From the NCBI GenBank assembly GCA_900550765.1, contig URTC01000017.1:1-12414 (forward strand): a stretch of 12,414 nucleotides of DNA. The letters run 5' to 3'. This DNA comes from an uncultured Clostridia bacterium. Lineage in GTDB: Bacteria; Bacillota; Clostridia; Christensenellales; QALW01. Each line of letters starts with the position of its first letter. The first letter of the stretch is position 1. This document shows, piece by piece, positions 5,052 to 12,414 of this stretch. The notes under the pieces are model-generated. The model did not search any database and was not told the DNA's origin. It was given only the letters and a program-made list of their open reading frames with translations. A program made the translations under genes and the position numbers.

Positions 5052-8000
5052 TTATTTTATCTTTATCGTAGCGTTTTGCGAAAAAAAGTGAATATACGGC
5101 ACCACGGTTTTTCCCGGATAGAGCTGTTCCAGGGCAGCTTTGTACATTAAGAGCTGCGGGCGATGGTGCAGTGCCATTTCTTGGATGCTGCCGCGGAAGA
5201 GGTCAGTTTTATAGTCCAGTAAAATAATGCGGTCCTCTTCAAAAAAGTAGCAGTCAATGATTCCCTGCACCAGCGCTTCATCACCAGTTTCTTTAAAAGG
5301 AATAATAAGGCAGAAGGAGCGTTCGCGGTTCAGTTCTTTGGCGGACTTCATGCGTTGTCCCATCGTACTTTGCAGGAAAAAATCCAGCTGCTGAAAGGGA
5401 AGAGCGGAAAATTCATCAGCAGAGAGCAGCCCTGCCGATACCATTTCTTCAGCCTGGCTGCGTGCATCTTTAAAAGAGGAAAAGGAAACATGTTCCATAA
5501 AAAAATGTACAACGGTTCCCTTTTGGGCACCGGTATATTCTTTATCTTCGAAAGCCGGGCGTCTGAGGGGAATTTTTACACGCAAATCTTTTTGGCTGGG
5601 AGCCTGTTTTGTACGCTGGGTTACTGCAGCGGCAAAGGGATACTGCCAAGTAAAAGCATGGTTTAGCTGTTGGGTATAGTGTTCGCTGTTAAAAGCCGGT
5701 GCGGGAAAAGACGAGGGGGGATCTCCATGCGCGGTCTTTTCTTCTGGGTTAAAAATGTTTACATGCCAGCGGCTTTTGGTAAAAATAAATTCATCTGCAG
5801 CCATAGGTGCTTGGCGGATAACCTTTCTTAAAGGAGTACCGTCGCGGTGAGAAAACAATAGCGGAATCAGAAGTTCGGCATAAGATTCATACACTGCTGC
5901 GGCAGCTTTGTGCGGGAAGTAACAGAGATCTGCCAGCTTTTTTTGGCTTGTACATACGGAAAAAATCAATTTATTTTTGGCCCGGGTGAGAGCAACGTAA
6001 AGCAGGCGCATCTCTTCAGCAGCCTCCTGCTGAGCACAGCGGACGGCAATAGCTCGTTTGGCAGCGGAAGTTGTCTTTGCACGTACGCCGAAGGTGTCTT
6101 TTTTGGAAAGATCAAAGCCGATTCCCAATTTTTCATGAAAGAGTACTGCCGCGCTTCGGGGCTTGGCGGAAAGCGGACGCGTTGTACCGGTGAGAATTAC
6201 AATGGGAAATTCAAGTCCTTTGCTTTTATGAATGGTCATATAGTGTACGGAATCGTCATTTTCGTCAATGACCGCTGTATCGGCCGCGGCAGGGGATTTA
6301 AAATTTTCATAATAGGTTAAAAAACCCCGGAGGCCGCCGGTGTTTACCGCGGTATATTCCCGGGCGCAGCGAATCAAGTCATCGATATGTTCTAAATTTT
6401 GCTGTCCTCCGGGCATATAGGCTGTATGATAGATGTAACCGGTTTCATTATAAATGTATTCAATAAATTCCGGCAGTGCCATGGCGCGCGAAAGCAGCAG
6501 CCAGCGGTCCAGAGCGGCTTCAAAATTTTTAAGTTTTTCTTTTAATTCGGCGTTTTCGCCGGCGTAGCTGTGCATTGCGTCGTAAAAGCTTCCTTCTGGG
6601 GAAGCGCTGCGGATCAGAGAGAGTTCTGTAGGGGTAAAATTCCCGATACAGCTGCTCATGACTGTCAGCAGATCGATATCGCTGCGGCGCATCAGCAGCA
6701 GACGCAGCAGAGAAAGAATCACACCTGTGTCGGAAAGACCGGCCGTCTTTTCCGGGGCCTGTGCAGTAAAAGGGATTCCGTGTGCGGCAAATACGGGTGA
6801 GAAAATATTCCCGGCATCGCGTGTACGGCCAAGGATTACGATATCATTATAGCGTACCGGGCGTGTATCCCCTGTTTCGGGATCATATAGGCGGCTGCCT
6901 TTGAGTTCCTGAATACGGCTGGCGAGCATTTCCGCCTCATTTTCAGGGTCTCCCTCACAAAAGAGCAGTTCATTTTCCGTTTCCGTTTTGCCCTGCACAA
7001 AAAGGCCTTCTCGGCTCTGCCATCCGTTAGCTTCCGGTGAAGGAGCAAGCGCGGCGTCGGCATCGTATTCGATATCGGCAGTATCTTCAAACATACAGTT
7101 TTCAAAAATAAAATTGATGCCCTCCAATATAGCAGAGAGAGAACGGAAATTGTTTTTAAGGTTGATACGACGCCCTAAAATACCATTATGGTAAGCATGC
7201 ATCTTTTCAATGAATAACTCAGGCCGCGCCAGTTGAAATCCATAAATACTTTGTTTTACGTCGCCGACGAAAAAAAGATTATCTCCCTTTGCAAGCATTT
7301 CTATCATATGATTCTGCATCCGGTTTACATCTTGATATTCATCTACAAAGATATAATCTATATTTTCTTTAATATCGATTAAAATCTCGGGTTGCTCCTT
7401 TAAAAGCTGAACGGTATACCGTAAGAGGCCGCTGAAGGTCGTACCGCCTTCGGAGAGCATCAGTTCCTCCAGGCGCGCGGAAAAGGCCTCTTCTAACTCG
7501 AACAGCGCCGATAGGGCAGGCAGTGCAGGGGAAAAATCATCGCCATTCAGACCTTTAAGCATAGCCTGTACACGGGTCCGCAATTTTTTGATAACACCTG
7601 TACAGCGGTCAAAATCCTCACGGTAAACGGAATCGGATCTTTTTAAGACCGGCGCGCGCTGCTTTAGGGTATTGTACATGTCTGCGGGCGTATTTTGAAC
7701 GGCTGCAGATTCAAAAACAGCGGCAAATTTATCTAAATATGTTTGGGCCGAAAAATCAAGGCCGGTAACGGCATATTCTTGCGCCAATACTTTTATGTAA
7801 TCAAGTCCTAAAAAAAGCAGCTGCCGTGCGTGCTCAAGCAGCGCGCTTTCCCAAGGATTTTTATCTTGCTGATAGAGCGCCAGTACTTGGTTTCGATAGG
7901 CGGCTTTATCCGGCAGACTTTCCATAAAAGCGTGCAGAGCGAGGAGGACTGCGGTCAGTCCGGTGTCGGTTTTACCGGAAGTAAATTGTTCCAATGCGGC

Positions 8001-8471
8001 CCCGTATTCGGGCCAGAGATCATCCTCATAGCGTTTGCTGGCCTCTTCCAATATCTGTTCTGAAGCCGCCGCAACCAGCAGAGAGTATTGGGTTTCATCG
8101 AAAAGCCGGAAATCCGGCGGCAGCTTGGTATTGAAGTAATAGCGGCGCAGAAGCTGCGTGCAGAAGGCATGAATCGTCGAGATATTCGCCCGGTCAATCA
8201 ATTGACGCTGACGAATCAAATTTTCATTCTGCGGCTGACGGGTCAGTGCGTCCTCTAATTTTGCCGTTAGTTTTTGGCGCATAGAAGCTGCTGCAGCATT
8301 GGTAAAGGTAACAATCAGCATTTTGTCTATAGAGGATTCTCCCGAGGAAATCAAGGAAAAGATACGTTCGACCATCACGGCGGTCTTTCCGCTGCCGGCC
8401 GCAGCTGATACTAATAGATTTGTTCCGCGCGCTTCGATGGCCTCTTTTTGAGCGTCAGTCCAATTCGGCAT
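5052..8471 (-). CDS. addA: ATP-dependent helicase/nuclease subunit A (AddA)
   Basis: A 1139-residue UvrD-type (SF1A) helicase with a C-terminal nuclease, the motor subunit of AddAB. AddAB unwinds and trims double-strand ends to prepare 3' strands for RecA. Walker A is SAAAGSGKT (22-30), followed by TFTNAAAASM, then the Walker B box FVDEYQD near 376-382, GDVKQSIYGFQ, KNNFRS, MTIHKSKGLEFP and EMRLLYVALTRAK. The nuclease domain has GTVVHFFMEH near 980, the acidic residue in QGIIDCYF, and DYKTD at 1086-1090, then RPQLLMY. All catalytic motifs look intact. Length is somewhat below the roughly 1230 residues of the Bacillus subtilis protein. ATG 8471 is preferred over upstream in-frame starts because AGGAGGAG precedes it and MPNWTDAQKEAIEARG is the family start. 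It overlaps the end of addB by 17 bases, so the two subunits are probably translationally coupled. Confidence 0.97.
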   Translation of the reverse strand: MPNWTDAQKEAIEARGTNLLVSAAAGSGKTAVMVERIFSLISSGESSIDKMLIVTFTNAAAASMRQKLTAKLEDALTRQPQNENLIRQRQLIDRANISTIHAFCTQLLRRYYFNTKLPPDFRLFDETQYSLLVAAASEQILEEASKRYEDDLWPEYGAALEQFTSGKTDTGLTAVLLALHAFMESLPDKAAYRNQVLALYQQDKNPWESALLEHARQLLFLGLDYIKVLAQEYAVTGLDFSAQTYLDKFAAVFESAAVQNTPADMYNTLKQRAPVLKRSDSVYREDFDRCTGVIKKLRTRVQAMLKGLNGDDFSPALPALSALFELEEAFSARLEELMLSEGGTTFSGLLRYTVQLLKEQPEILIDIKENIDYIFVDEYQDVNRMQNHMIEMLAKGDNLFFVGDVKQSIYGFQLARPELFIEKMHAYHNGILGRRINLKNNFRSLSAILEGINFIFENCMFEDTADIEYDADAALAPSPEANGWQSREGLFVQGKTETENELLFCEGDPENEAEMLASRIQELKGSRLYDPETGDTRPVRYNDIVILGRTRDAGNIFSPVFAAHGIPFTAQAPEKTAGLSDTGVILSLLRLLLMRRSDIDLLTVMSSCIGNFTPTELSLIRSASPEGSFYDAMHSYAGENAELKEKLKNFEAALDRWLLLSRAMALPEFIEYIYNETGYIYHTAYMPGGQQNLEHIDDLIRCAREYTAVNTGGLRGFLTYYENFKSPAAADTAVIDENDDSVHYMTIHKSKGLEFPIVILTGTTRPLSAKPRSAAVLFHEKLGIGFDLSKKDTFGVRAKTTSAAKRAIAVRCAQQEAAEEMRLLYVALTRAKNKLIFSVCTSQKKLADLCYFPHKAAAAVYESYAELLIPLLFSHRDGTPLRKVIRQAPMAADEFIFTKSRWHVNIFNPEEKTAHGDPPSSFPAPAFNSEHYTQQLNHAFTWQYPFAAAVTQRTKQAPSQKDLRVKIPLRRPAFEDKEYTGAQKGTVVHFFMEHVSFSSFKDARSQAEEMVSAGLLSADEFSALPFQQLDFFLQSTMGQRMKSAKELNRERSFCLIIPFKETGDEALVQGIIDCYFFEEDRIILLDYKTDLFRGSIQEMALHHRPQLLMYKAALEQLYPGKTVVPYIHFFSQNATIKIK

Positions 8472-11400
8472 AGGGCTCCTCCTTTTTTTCGGTACATTCA
8501 TGGCCGCATAGAGCGCCGTAGGGGCAGTATCGGCAGGCATTCTCCGTTGGTGCGGCTTGAATCCGGCCGGAAAGGATTCCCTCGGCCAGCTTTTGCGCGG
8601 TATCGGCGGCAGTATTCAGAAGGCTGGTGAATTGCTCGTCCGTTACGGCTCTTTTTTTGTCCTGGGCAAATCGGTCTAACGTAGGACCGCTTAGCATAGG
8701 CATCTCTGCAGTGGTTTCTTCAGATAGCTGCATAAAATAAGCGCCGGCAGGCACTGCACGGGCACCAAAGCGGGACAGAAGTGCGTTCATGTACATCATT
8801 AACTGGATATCCGTTCCGTTTTCTAAATCTTTTTCCCGGTAAGGATGAATGCCGGATTTATAGTCGATGACGCGCAGATAGATTCTGCCGTTTTCTTCGC
8901 ATTTGTCTGCCCGGTCGATTTTTCCCTTCAGCGTTAAAGTGCCGAAATCGGTTGTCAGTGTCAAGGGGGCGTTCTTACCATAGCCAAAGGAAATTTCCTC
9001 GCCTATGGGCGTAAAAATATCCAGCTGATTTTTTACCGCCCATGCGCTTTGGCAGATCAGCGCTTTCAGTTGCCGGTTCAATATCCGCTGGCGGCTGGTA
9101 GAGATCATGGCGCCGAAGTGGATACTTGGTACATGTTTTTCAAAGAGTTCGCTTGCAGCGGCATAACATTTTTCTCGGGTGAGTTCTTTTTCTTCTGAGA
9201 GCAATAACCGGGTAAAGTCCTCCAGTGTGCTGTGGAAAACAGTTCCGATATCCGCGGCAGTGACGGAATAGGTTTCCGCTTGTTGGGGATTTAGCCCATA
9301 GCGGATAAAGTGTGCGTACGGACATTTTGCATAGGCTTCCAGCCGGGAGATGCTGACCGCCTGCTGCGGGGAGAAAATCTTAGCAGCGAGCAGCGGGGAA
9401 ATCCGGGTTTGCCTTTCGCGCATTTCATAAGCCAAAACGTCAAATTTCTGCTTGATGGCCGCGTTGTTTTGGGCAAGATAGTCAAAAACAGCTCTGGCTT
9501 TCTGGGAACGTACTTGATCCAGCGCCATGGCCAGCATCGTTTGTGCGGCGGTCAGGGGCTGAGAAAGTGTATTTTCTACGGAATCTCGTTCTATTACCGC
9601 TTCTTTTAAGCCGGGGAATAAAAGTTTAAAGCGTTTGAAAAGATAGGAGGGCCGCAATGGCGTGCCGGAAAAGGAAAGCAGCGGACACGAAACCGTAAGT
9701 GCGATATACGGCGCGGAAAACGCCGCGTAGATATCGTAGCGCATGCGCGCATCCTCGGTTGCGGCGCTGTGGGCTAATTCCATTCCGTTTTCCAGCAAAA
9801 TACTGCTTTCTTCCGGCGTAACCAGACGGTCATCGATATATACGGCAGGGATTACGCCGTCGTTTGCACCTAATATAAAGGCGTAGCGGTGTTTTTGGTC
9901 CCGCGCAGCTTTTAAGTCACCGAAAGTTACACAGTCCAATACTGTGGGGATTGTTGCGGCAGGCGACGACTGAAAACCTTCAAAAAGGGTATCGGTAAAT
10001 TCTTCAAGGGAGAGTGTTTGCCCGGCTAAAAGACCGGAGATATCCTCTAAAAGCTTTACGGCAATATTCCAAAGCTGAGCGGTGACATCGGCTAAACTGA
10101 AAAAGCCTAAAGTTTCATATTGCTCCACCAGTGCATTGATACGGGAATAGACGTCCTGCTCTTGCATAAACGTGTAGCAGCAGGCGGCCTTTTCCCGTGC
10201 CGACGCAGAAATTTGAAGCTGTTCCTGAAAGGTTTTCAGCGGCAGAATGACTTTTTCGCGCAGCAAATCAAAATCTGCTTGGCGTGCTTCGTCCCCTCGC
10301 TGATAATAGAGTCCGTTTTCCAGTTCATAGCTTTTTACGCCCATATCACTGATAAAGGAGGTAAAACGATCTGTTTCGTCGCGATCAAGCGGTGTAAGAC
10401 CGGAACGGACGTAGTCGGCTACGTATTCCGGGATAAAGCCGCTGCGGCAGCATTTTAGGGCCGAAAACAGATACATGGATACTGGATGGGAAGCAATATC
10501 GTGCTTGGTATCGGTATAAACGGGAATTTCATAGCGGGCAAAAACGCTTTGTATCAGCGGGGAATATTTGGCCATATCATTGCAAAGAACGCAGAAATCC
10601 CTGTATCTTGCACCAGCCCGAACCTGCAGGGCGATAGTTTTAGCAGTATCGGTGACCTCGTCCAGTGCTGTACGATAAAAATGCAGATGGATGTTTTGGC
10701 ATATGTCCGGATATTTTGGTGTAGGAAAGGCATAGAAAGCATCCTGAATAAAATGAATTTCCGGTGATTTTATGGTTTGTGAAAGCTTTGTCTGGGTAAT
10801 ACTGTAAGAGACGCCGTTTTCTTTAGCAAGCGCAATGAGTTTTTCCTGTGTTTGAGCATGCAGTGCATAAGCACTTTTATCAAGAGAATCCCCTGCATAG
10901 CTTAAGGCGATCGTTACATTGCTGCGCAGCATCATGGCGCCGATAAAGCTGTACAGGCGCGAAGTAAAAACGTCAAATCCATCGATAAAGATCTCGCAGT
11001 TGTCTAAAGGACGGTATTGAGGAAGCAGCTCTTGTGCTTTTTTTAATCGATCGGCGTTATCGGTATAACCCGAATCCAGGATTTCACTGTATTTTTGATA
11101 AATAAGTGCGGTATCGTTAAGTTTATATTTTAAAATAGAAGGCTTTAATCTTTCAGCAGTAGTTTGGATATCGGCAGGAGAATAGCCGCAGTTTTCCAAA
11201 GTAGAGATCATTTTCAGACAGCGTTGGCAAAAGCCTTTGCGCTGGGAAGCATTTTTAAAAATCGTGAGATTTGGGCGCGCCTGTTGAATGCAGGCACGCA
11301 TGACCATAGCTTTGCCGCAGTCGTCCAAAAAGACTTTTTTTCCGCCGCCGCAGTATTGAATAATGGTTGCGGCTAAACGGTTAAACGAACAGACTTCTGC

Positions 11401-11592
11401 ATCAATAAAGCCATTAATATTCAACTGCGCGCAGAGCCGCTGTTCAAAATTATAGGTGGCGTGATCCGGTACGATCAGTATAGATTTTGTTTTATTTAAA
11501 ATCCGTTCGCCAATGCGGTTGATCAGCATTTGCGTCTTTCCCGAGGCGATACGCCCGGTTATGATGGTAAGCACACGAACTCTCTCTTTCAT
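8455..11592 (-). CDS. addB: ATP-dependent helicase/deoxyribonuclease subunit B (AddB)
   Basis: A protein of up to 1045 residues, partner of AddA. In this family the helicase part recognises Chi rather than driving unwinding, and the C-terminal nuclease cuts the other strand. Visible are Walker A ITGRIASGKT near the start, the IFIDGFDVFT segment, and the nuclease core KIDRAD then VIDYKSG (D910, K912). Four cysteines fit the family iron-sulphur cluster that brackets the nuclease: C757 in KCPY, and C1020, C1023 and C1029 in CRYCPYGALC. The outer ATG 11592 is given as the upper limit. A GTG at 11574 is at least as good: it yields MLTIITGRIASGKT, the usual spacing to Walker A, has GAGAG just upstream, and leaves a longer leader after the promoter at 11609. 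Length is slightly below the usual 1150-1170. addA follows with a 17-base overlap. Confidence 0.96.
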   Translation of the reverse strand: MKERVRVLTIITGRIASGKTQMLINRIGERILNKTKSILIVPDHATYNFEQRLCAQLNINGFIDAEVCSFNRLAATIIQYCGGGKKVFLDDCGKAMVMRACIQQARPNLTIFKNASQRKGFCQRCLKMISTLENCGYSPADIQTTAERLKPSILKYKLNDTALIYQKYSEILDSGYTDNADRLKKAQELLPQYRPLDNCEIFIDGFDVFTSRLYSFIGAMMLRSNVTIALSYAGDSLDKSAYALHAQTQEKLIALAKENGVSYSITQTKLSQTIKSPEIHFIQDAFYAFPTPKYPDICQNIHLHFYRTALDEVTDTAKTIALQVRAGARYRDFCVLCNDMAKYSPLIQSVFARYEIPVYTDTKHDIASHPVSMYLFSALKCCRSGFIPEYVADYVRSGLTPLDRDETDRFTSFISDMGVKSYELENGLYYQRGDEARQADFDLLREKVILPLKTFQEQLQISASAREKAACCYTFMQEQDVYSRINALVEQYETLGFFSLADVTAQLWNIAVKLLEDISGLLAGQTLSLEEFTDTLFEGFQSSPAATIPTVLDCVTFGDLKAARDQKHRYAFILGANDGVIPAVYIDDRLVTPEESSILLENGMELAHSAATEDARMRYDIYAAFSAPYIALTVSCPLLSFSGTPLRPSYLFKRFKLLFPGLKEAVIERDSVENTLSQPLTAAQTMLAMALDQVRSQKARAVFDYLAQNNAAIKQKFDVLAYEMRERQTRISPLLAAKIFSPQQAVSISRLEAYAKCPYAHFIRYGLNPQQAETYSVTAADIGTVFHSTLEDFTRLLLSEEKELTREKCYAAASELFEKHVPSIHFGAMISTSRQRILNRQLKALICQSAWAVKNQLDIFTPIGEEISFGYGKNAPLTLTTDFGTLTLKGKIDRADKCEENGRIYLRVIDYKSGIHPYREKDLENGTDIQLMMYMNALLSRFGARAVPAGAYFMQLSEETTAEMPMLSGPTLDRFAQDKKRAVTDEQFTSLLNTAADTAQKLAEGILSGRIQAAPTENACRYCPYGALCGHECTEKKEEPYAELD

Positions 11593-11608
11593 TCCCGAAA
11601 TTTATTTT

Positions 11609-11637
11609 ATTATACTATAAAAAGCAAAAATTTTCAA
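11609..11637 (-). promoter_or_regulatory. addBA promoter
   Basis: On the minus strand TTGAAA (11632-11637) is followed after exactly 17 bases by a perfect TATAAT (11609-11614), a strong sigma-A type promoter. The predicted start of transcription, near 11602, is only about 10 bases before the outer addB ATG and about 28 before the alternative GTG. Confidence 0.8.
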
Positions 11638-11748
11638 TATGATTTGGCCTGCTGCATTTTTGCGGAGAAATAGGTAGAAAGGGAACGGCAATATAGGATT
11701 TTTGGGAAAAAAGATTTGCTGCGGCCGGTTGGATTGATGGTTATCTGT

Positions 11749-11777
11749 TTGACATATTTATTAATTTAGGATACAAT
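11749..11777 (+). promoter_or_regulatory. prfC promoter
   Basis: A perfect TTGACA (11749-11754) is followed after 17 bases by TACAAT (11772-11777). Predicted transcription starts near 11784, giving a leader of about 33 bases. It is divergent from the addBA promoter, with about 110 bases between the two -35 elements. I see no further gene or clear hairpin in that interval. Confidence 0.85.
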
Positions 11778-11816
11778 GCACTATTGGAAAATTTATCAAT
11801 AAAGCGAGGAAAAAAC

Positions 11817-12414
11817 GTGGCACAGAGCATTCCACAGGAGGTAAGGCGCCGGAGGACTTTTGCGATCATTTCACACCCGGACGCGGGAAAGACCACGCTT
11901 ACCGAAAAATTGCTGCTCTATGGCGGAGCGATTCATGCGGCCGGTTCGGTAAAGGCCAGAAAGGCCGAAAAGCATGCTGTAAGTGACTGGATGGAAATTG
12001 AAAAGCAGCGCGGTATTTCCGTGACCAGCAGCGTGATGCTGTTTGATTATAACGGATACCGGATCAATATCCTGGATACTCCCGGTCACCAGGACTTTTC
12101 GGAGGACACCTACCGTACTCTTGTAGCGGCCGACAGCGCCGTAATGCTGATTGATGCTGCCAAGGGTGTGGAGCAGCAGACGATCAAGCTCTTTCAGGTT
12201 TGCCGCAAGAGGAATATTCCGATCTTTACATTTGTGAATAAGTTGGACAGAGCCGGAAAAAATCCCTTTGATCTAATGGACGAAATCGAAACTGTTTTGG
12301 GCATTCGTGCCTGCCCGATGAATTGGCCCATCGGTACTGACGGAGATTTCAAAGGGGTTTATCACCGAGAAAGCGGCACCGTAGAGCTGTTTAGCGGCGG
12401 AAACCATGGCCAAA
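11817..12414 (+). CDS. prfC: Peptide chain release factor 3 (N-terminal part; runs off the window)
   Basis: A translational GTPase of the EF-G-like RF3 class, about 199 residues visible of roughly 525-540. RF3 removes RF1 and RF2 from the ribosome after peptide release. G1 is SHPDAGKTT (19-27), G2 lies in RGISVTSSV (65-73), G3 is [16 protein letters not shown] (from 87) and G4 is NKLDR (141-145). The sequence FSEDTYRTL after G3 and PMNWPIG further on distinguish RF3 from EF-G and from TetM-type proteins. The start is GTG 11817, with GAGGA about 6 bases upstream and the strong promoter at 11749-11777; no in-frame ATG precedes G1. It is the only plus-strand gene seen and no stop occurs before the right edge. 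Confidence 0.95.
   Translation, partial: MAQSIPQEVRRRRTFAIISHPDAGKTTLTEKLLLYGGAIHAAGSVKARKAEKHAVSDWMEIEKQRGISVTSSVMLFDYNGYRINILDTPGHQDFSEDTYRTLVAADSAVMLIDAAKGVEQQTIKLFQVCRKRNIPIFTFVNKLDRAGKNPFDLMDEIETVLGIRACPMNWPIGTDGDFKGVYHRESGTVELFSGGNHGQ

Noticed and set aside
5355-6320. Plus-strand open frames of 103 and 136 codons inside addA.
   Set aside because: They are antisense to the conserved nuclease and helicase motifs of addA and have composition expected of a shadow frame.
11638-11748. Possible small RNA or attenuator between the divergent addB and prfC promoters, suggested by GGCC-containing segments.
   Set aside because: The two GC-rich segments resemble each other but do not pair beyond a few bases, and no terminator-like T-run follows on either strand.
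1-12414. Mobile element, phage, CRISPR, toxin-antitoxin or defence island.
   Set aside because: No transposase, integrase, terminal inverted repeat, target duplication or spaced repeat array is visible. AddAB is a housekeeping repair enzyme, and all other genes are core functions or small conserved families.

Overview
The window looks like chromosomal core DNA from a low-to-mid GC Firmicute of the class Clostridia. The evidence is strong AGGAGG-type ribosome binding sites, sigma-A-type promoters, AddAB instead of RecBCD, the rpsF-ssb-rpsR operon, and the UPF0237 (ACT) plus UPF0210 gene pair. A more precise placement would be a guess. I see no mobile element, prophage, CRISPR array, tRNA or rRNA, and no convincing new multi-gene system.

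All genes but one lie on the minus strand, so the layout is best read from right to left. At the right edge, prfC (release factor 3) starts at 11817 on the plus strand and runs off the window. A 224-base spacer with two good divergent promoters separates it from addB. addB and addA overlap by 17 bases and encode the helicase-nuclease that processes double-strand breaks for recombination. Next comes rpsF-ssb-rpsR with its own promoter and a clear terminator at 3861-3894. Then follows a single-gene unit, an HtrA/DegP-like membrane-anchored serine protease, ending in another terminator at 2355-2381. The leftmost unit begins at a promoter near 2316. It carries an unrecognised two-helix membrane protein, a small UspA-like protein, an ACT-domain protein (UPF0237) and a UPF0210/PFL-like protein that runs off the left edge.

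The most unusual signals are single-base lesions. The UPF0210 gene has an in-frame TAA inside a conserved stretch. The htrA gene has an in-frame TGA between its catalytic His/Asp half and its Ser/PDZ half, and its catalytic histidine position reads leucine. Reading frame is kept on both sides of each stop. TGA and TAA are ordinary stops for the neighbouring genes, so recoding is unlikely. Either these genes are decaying in this strain, or the assembly carries base errors or mixed strain alleles here. A second point of interest is a perfect 9-base direct repeat with 11-base periodicity over the -35 region of htrA, the geometry typical of OmpR/PhoB-family response-regulator sites.
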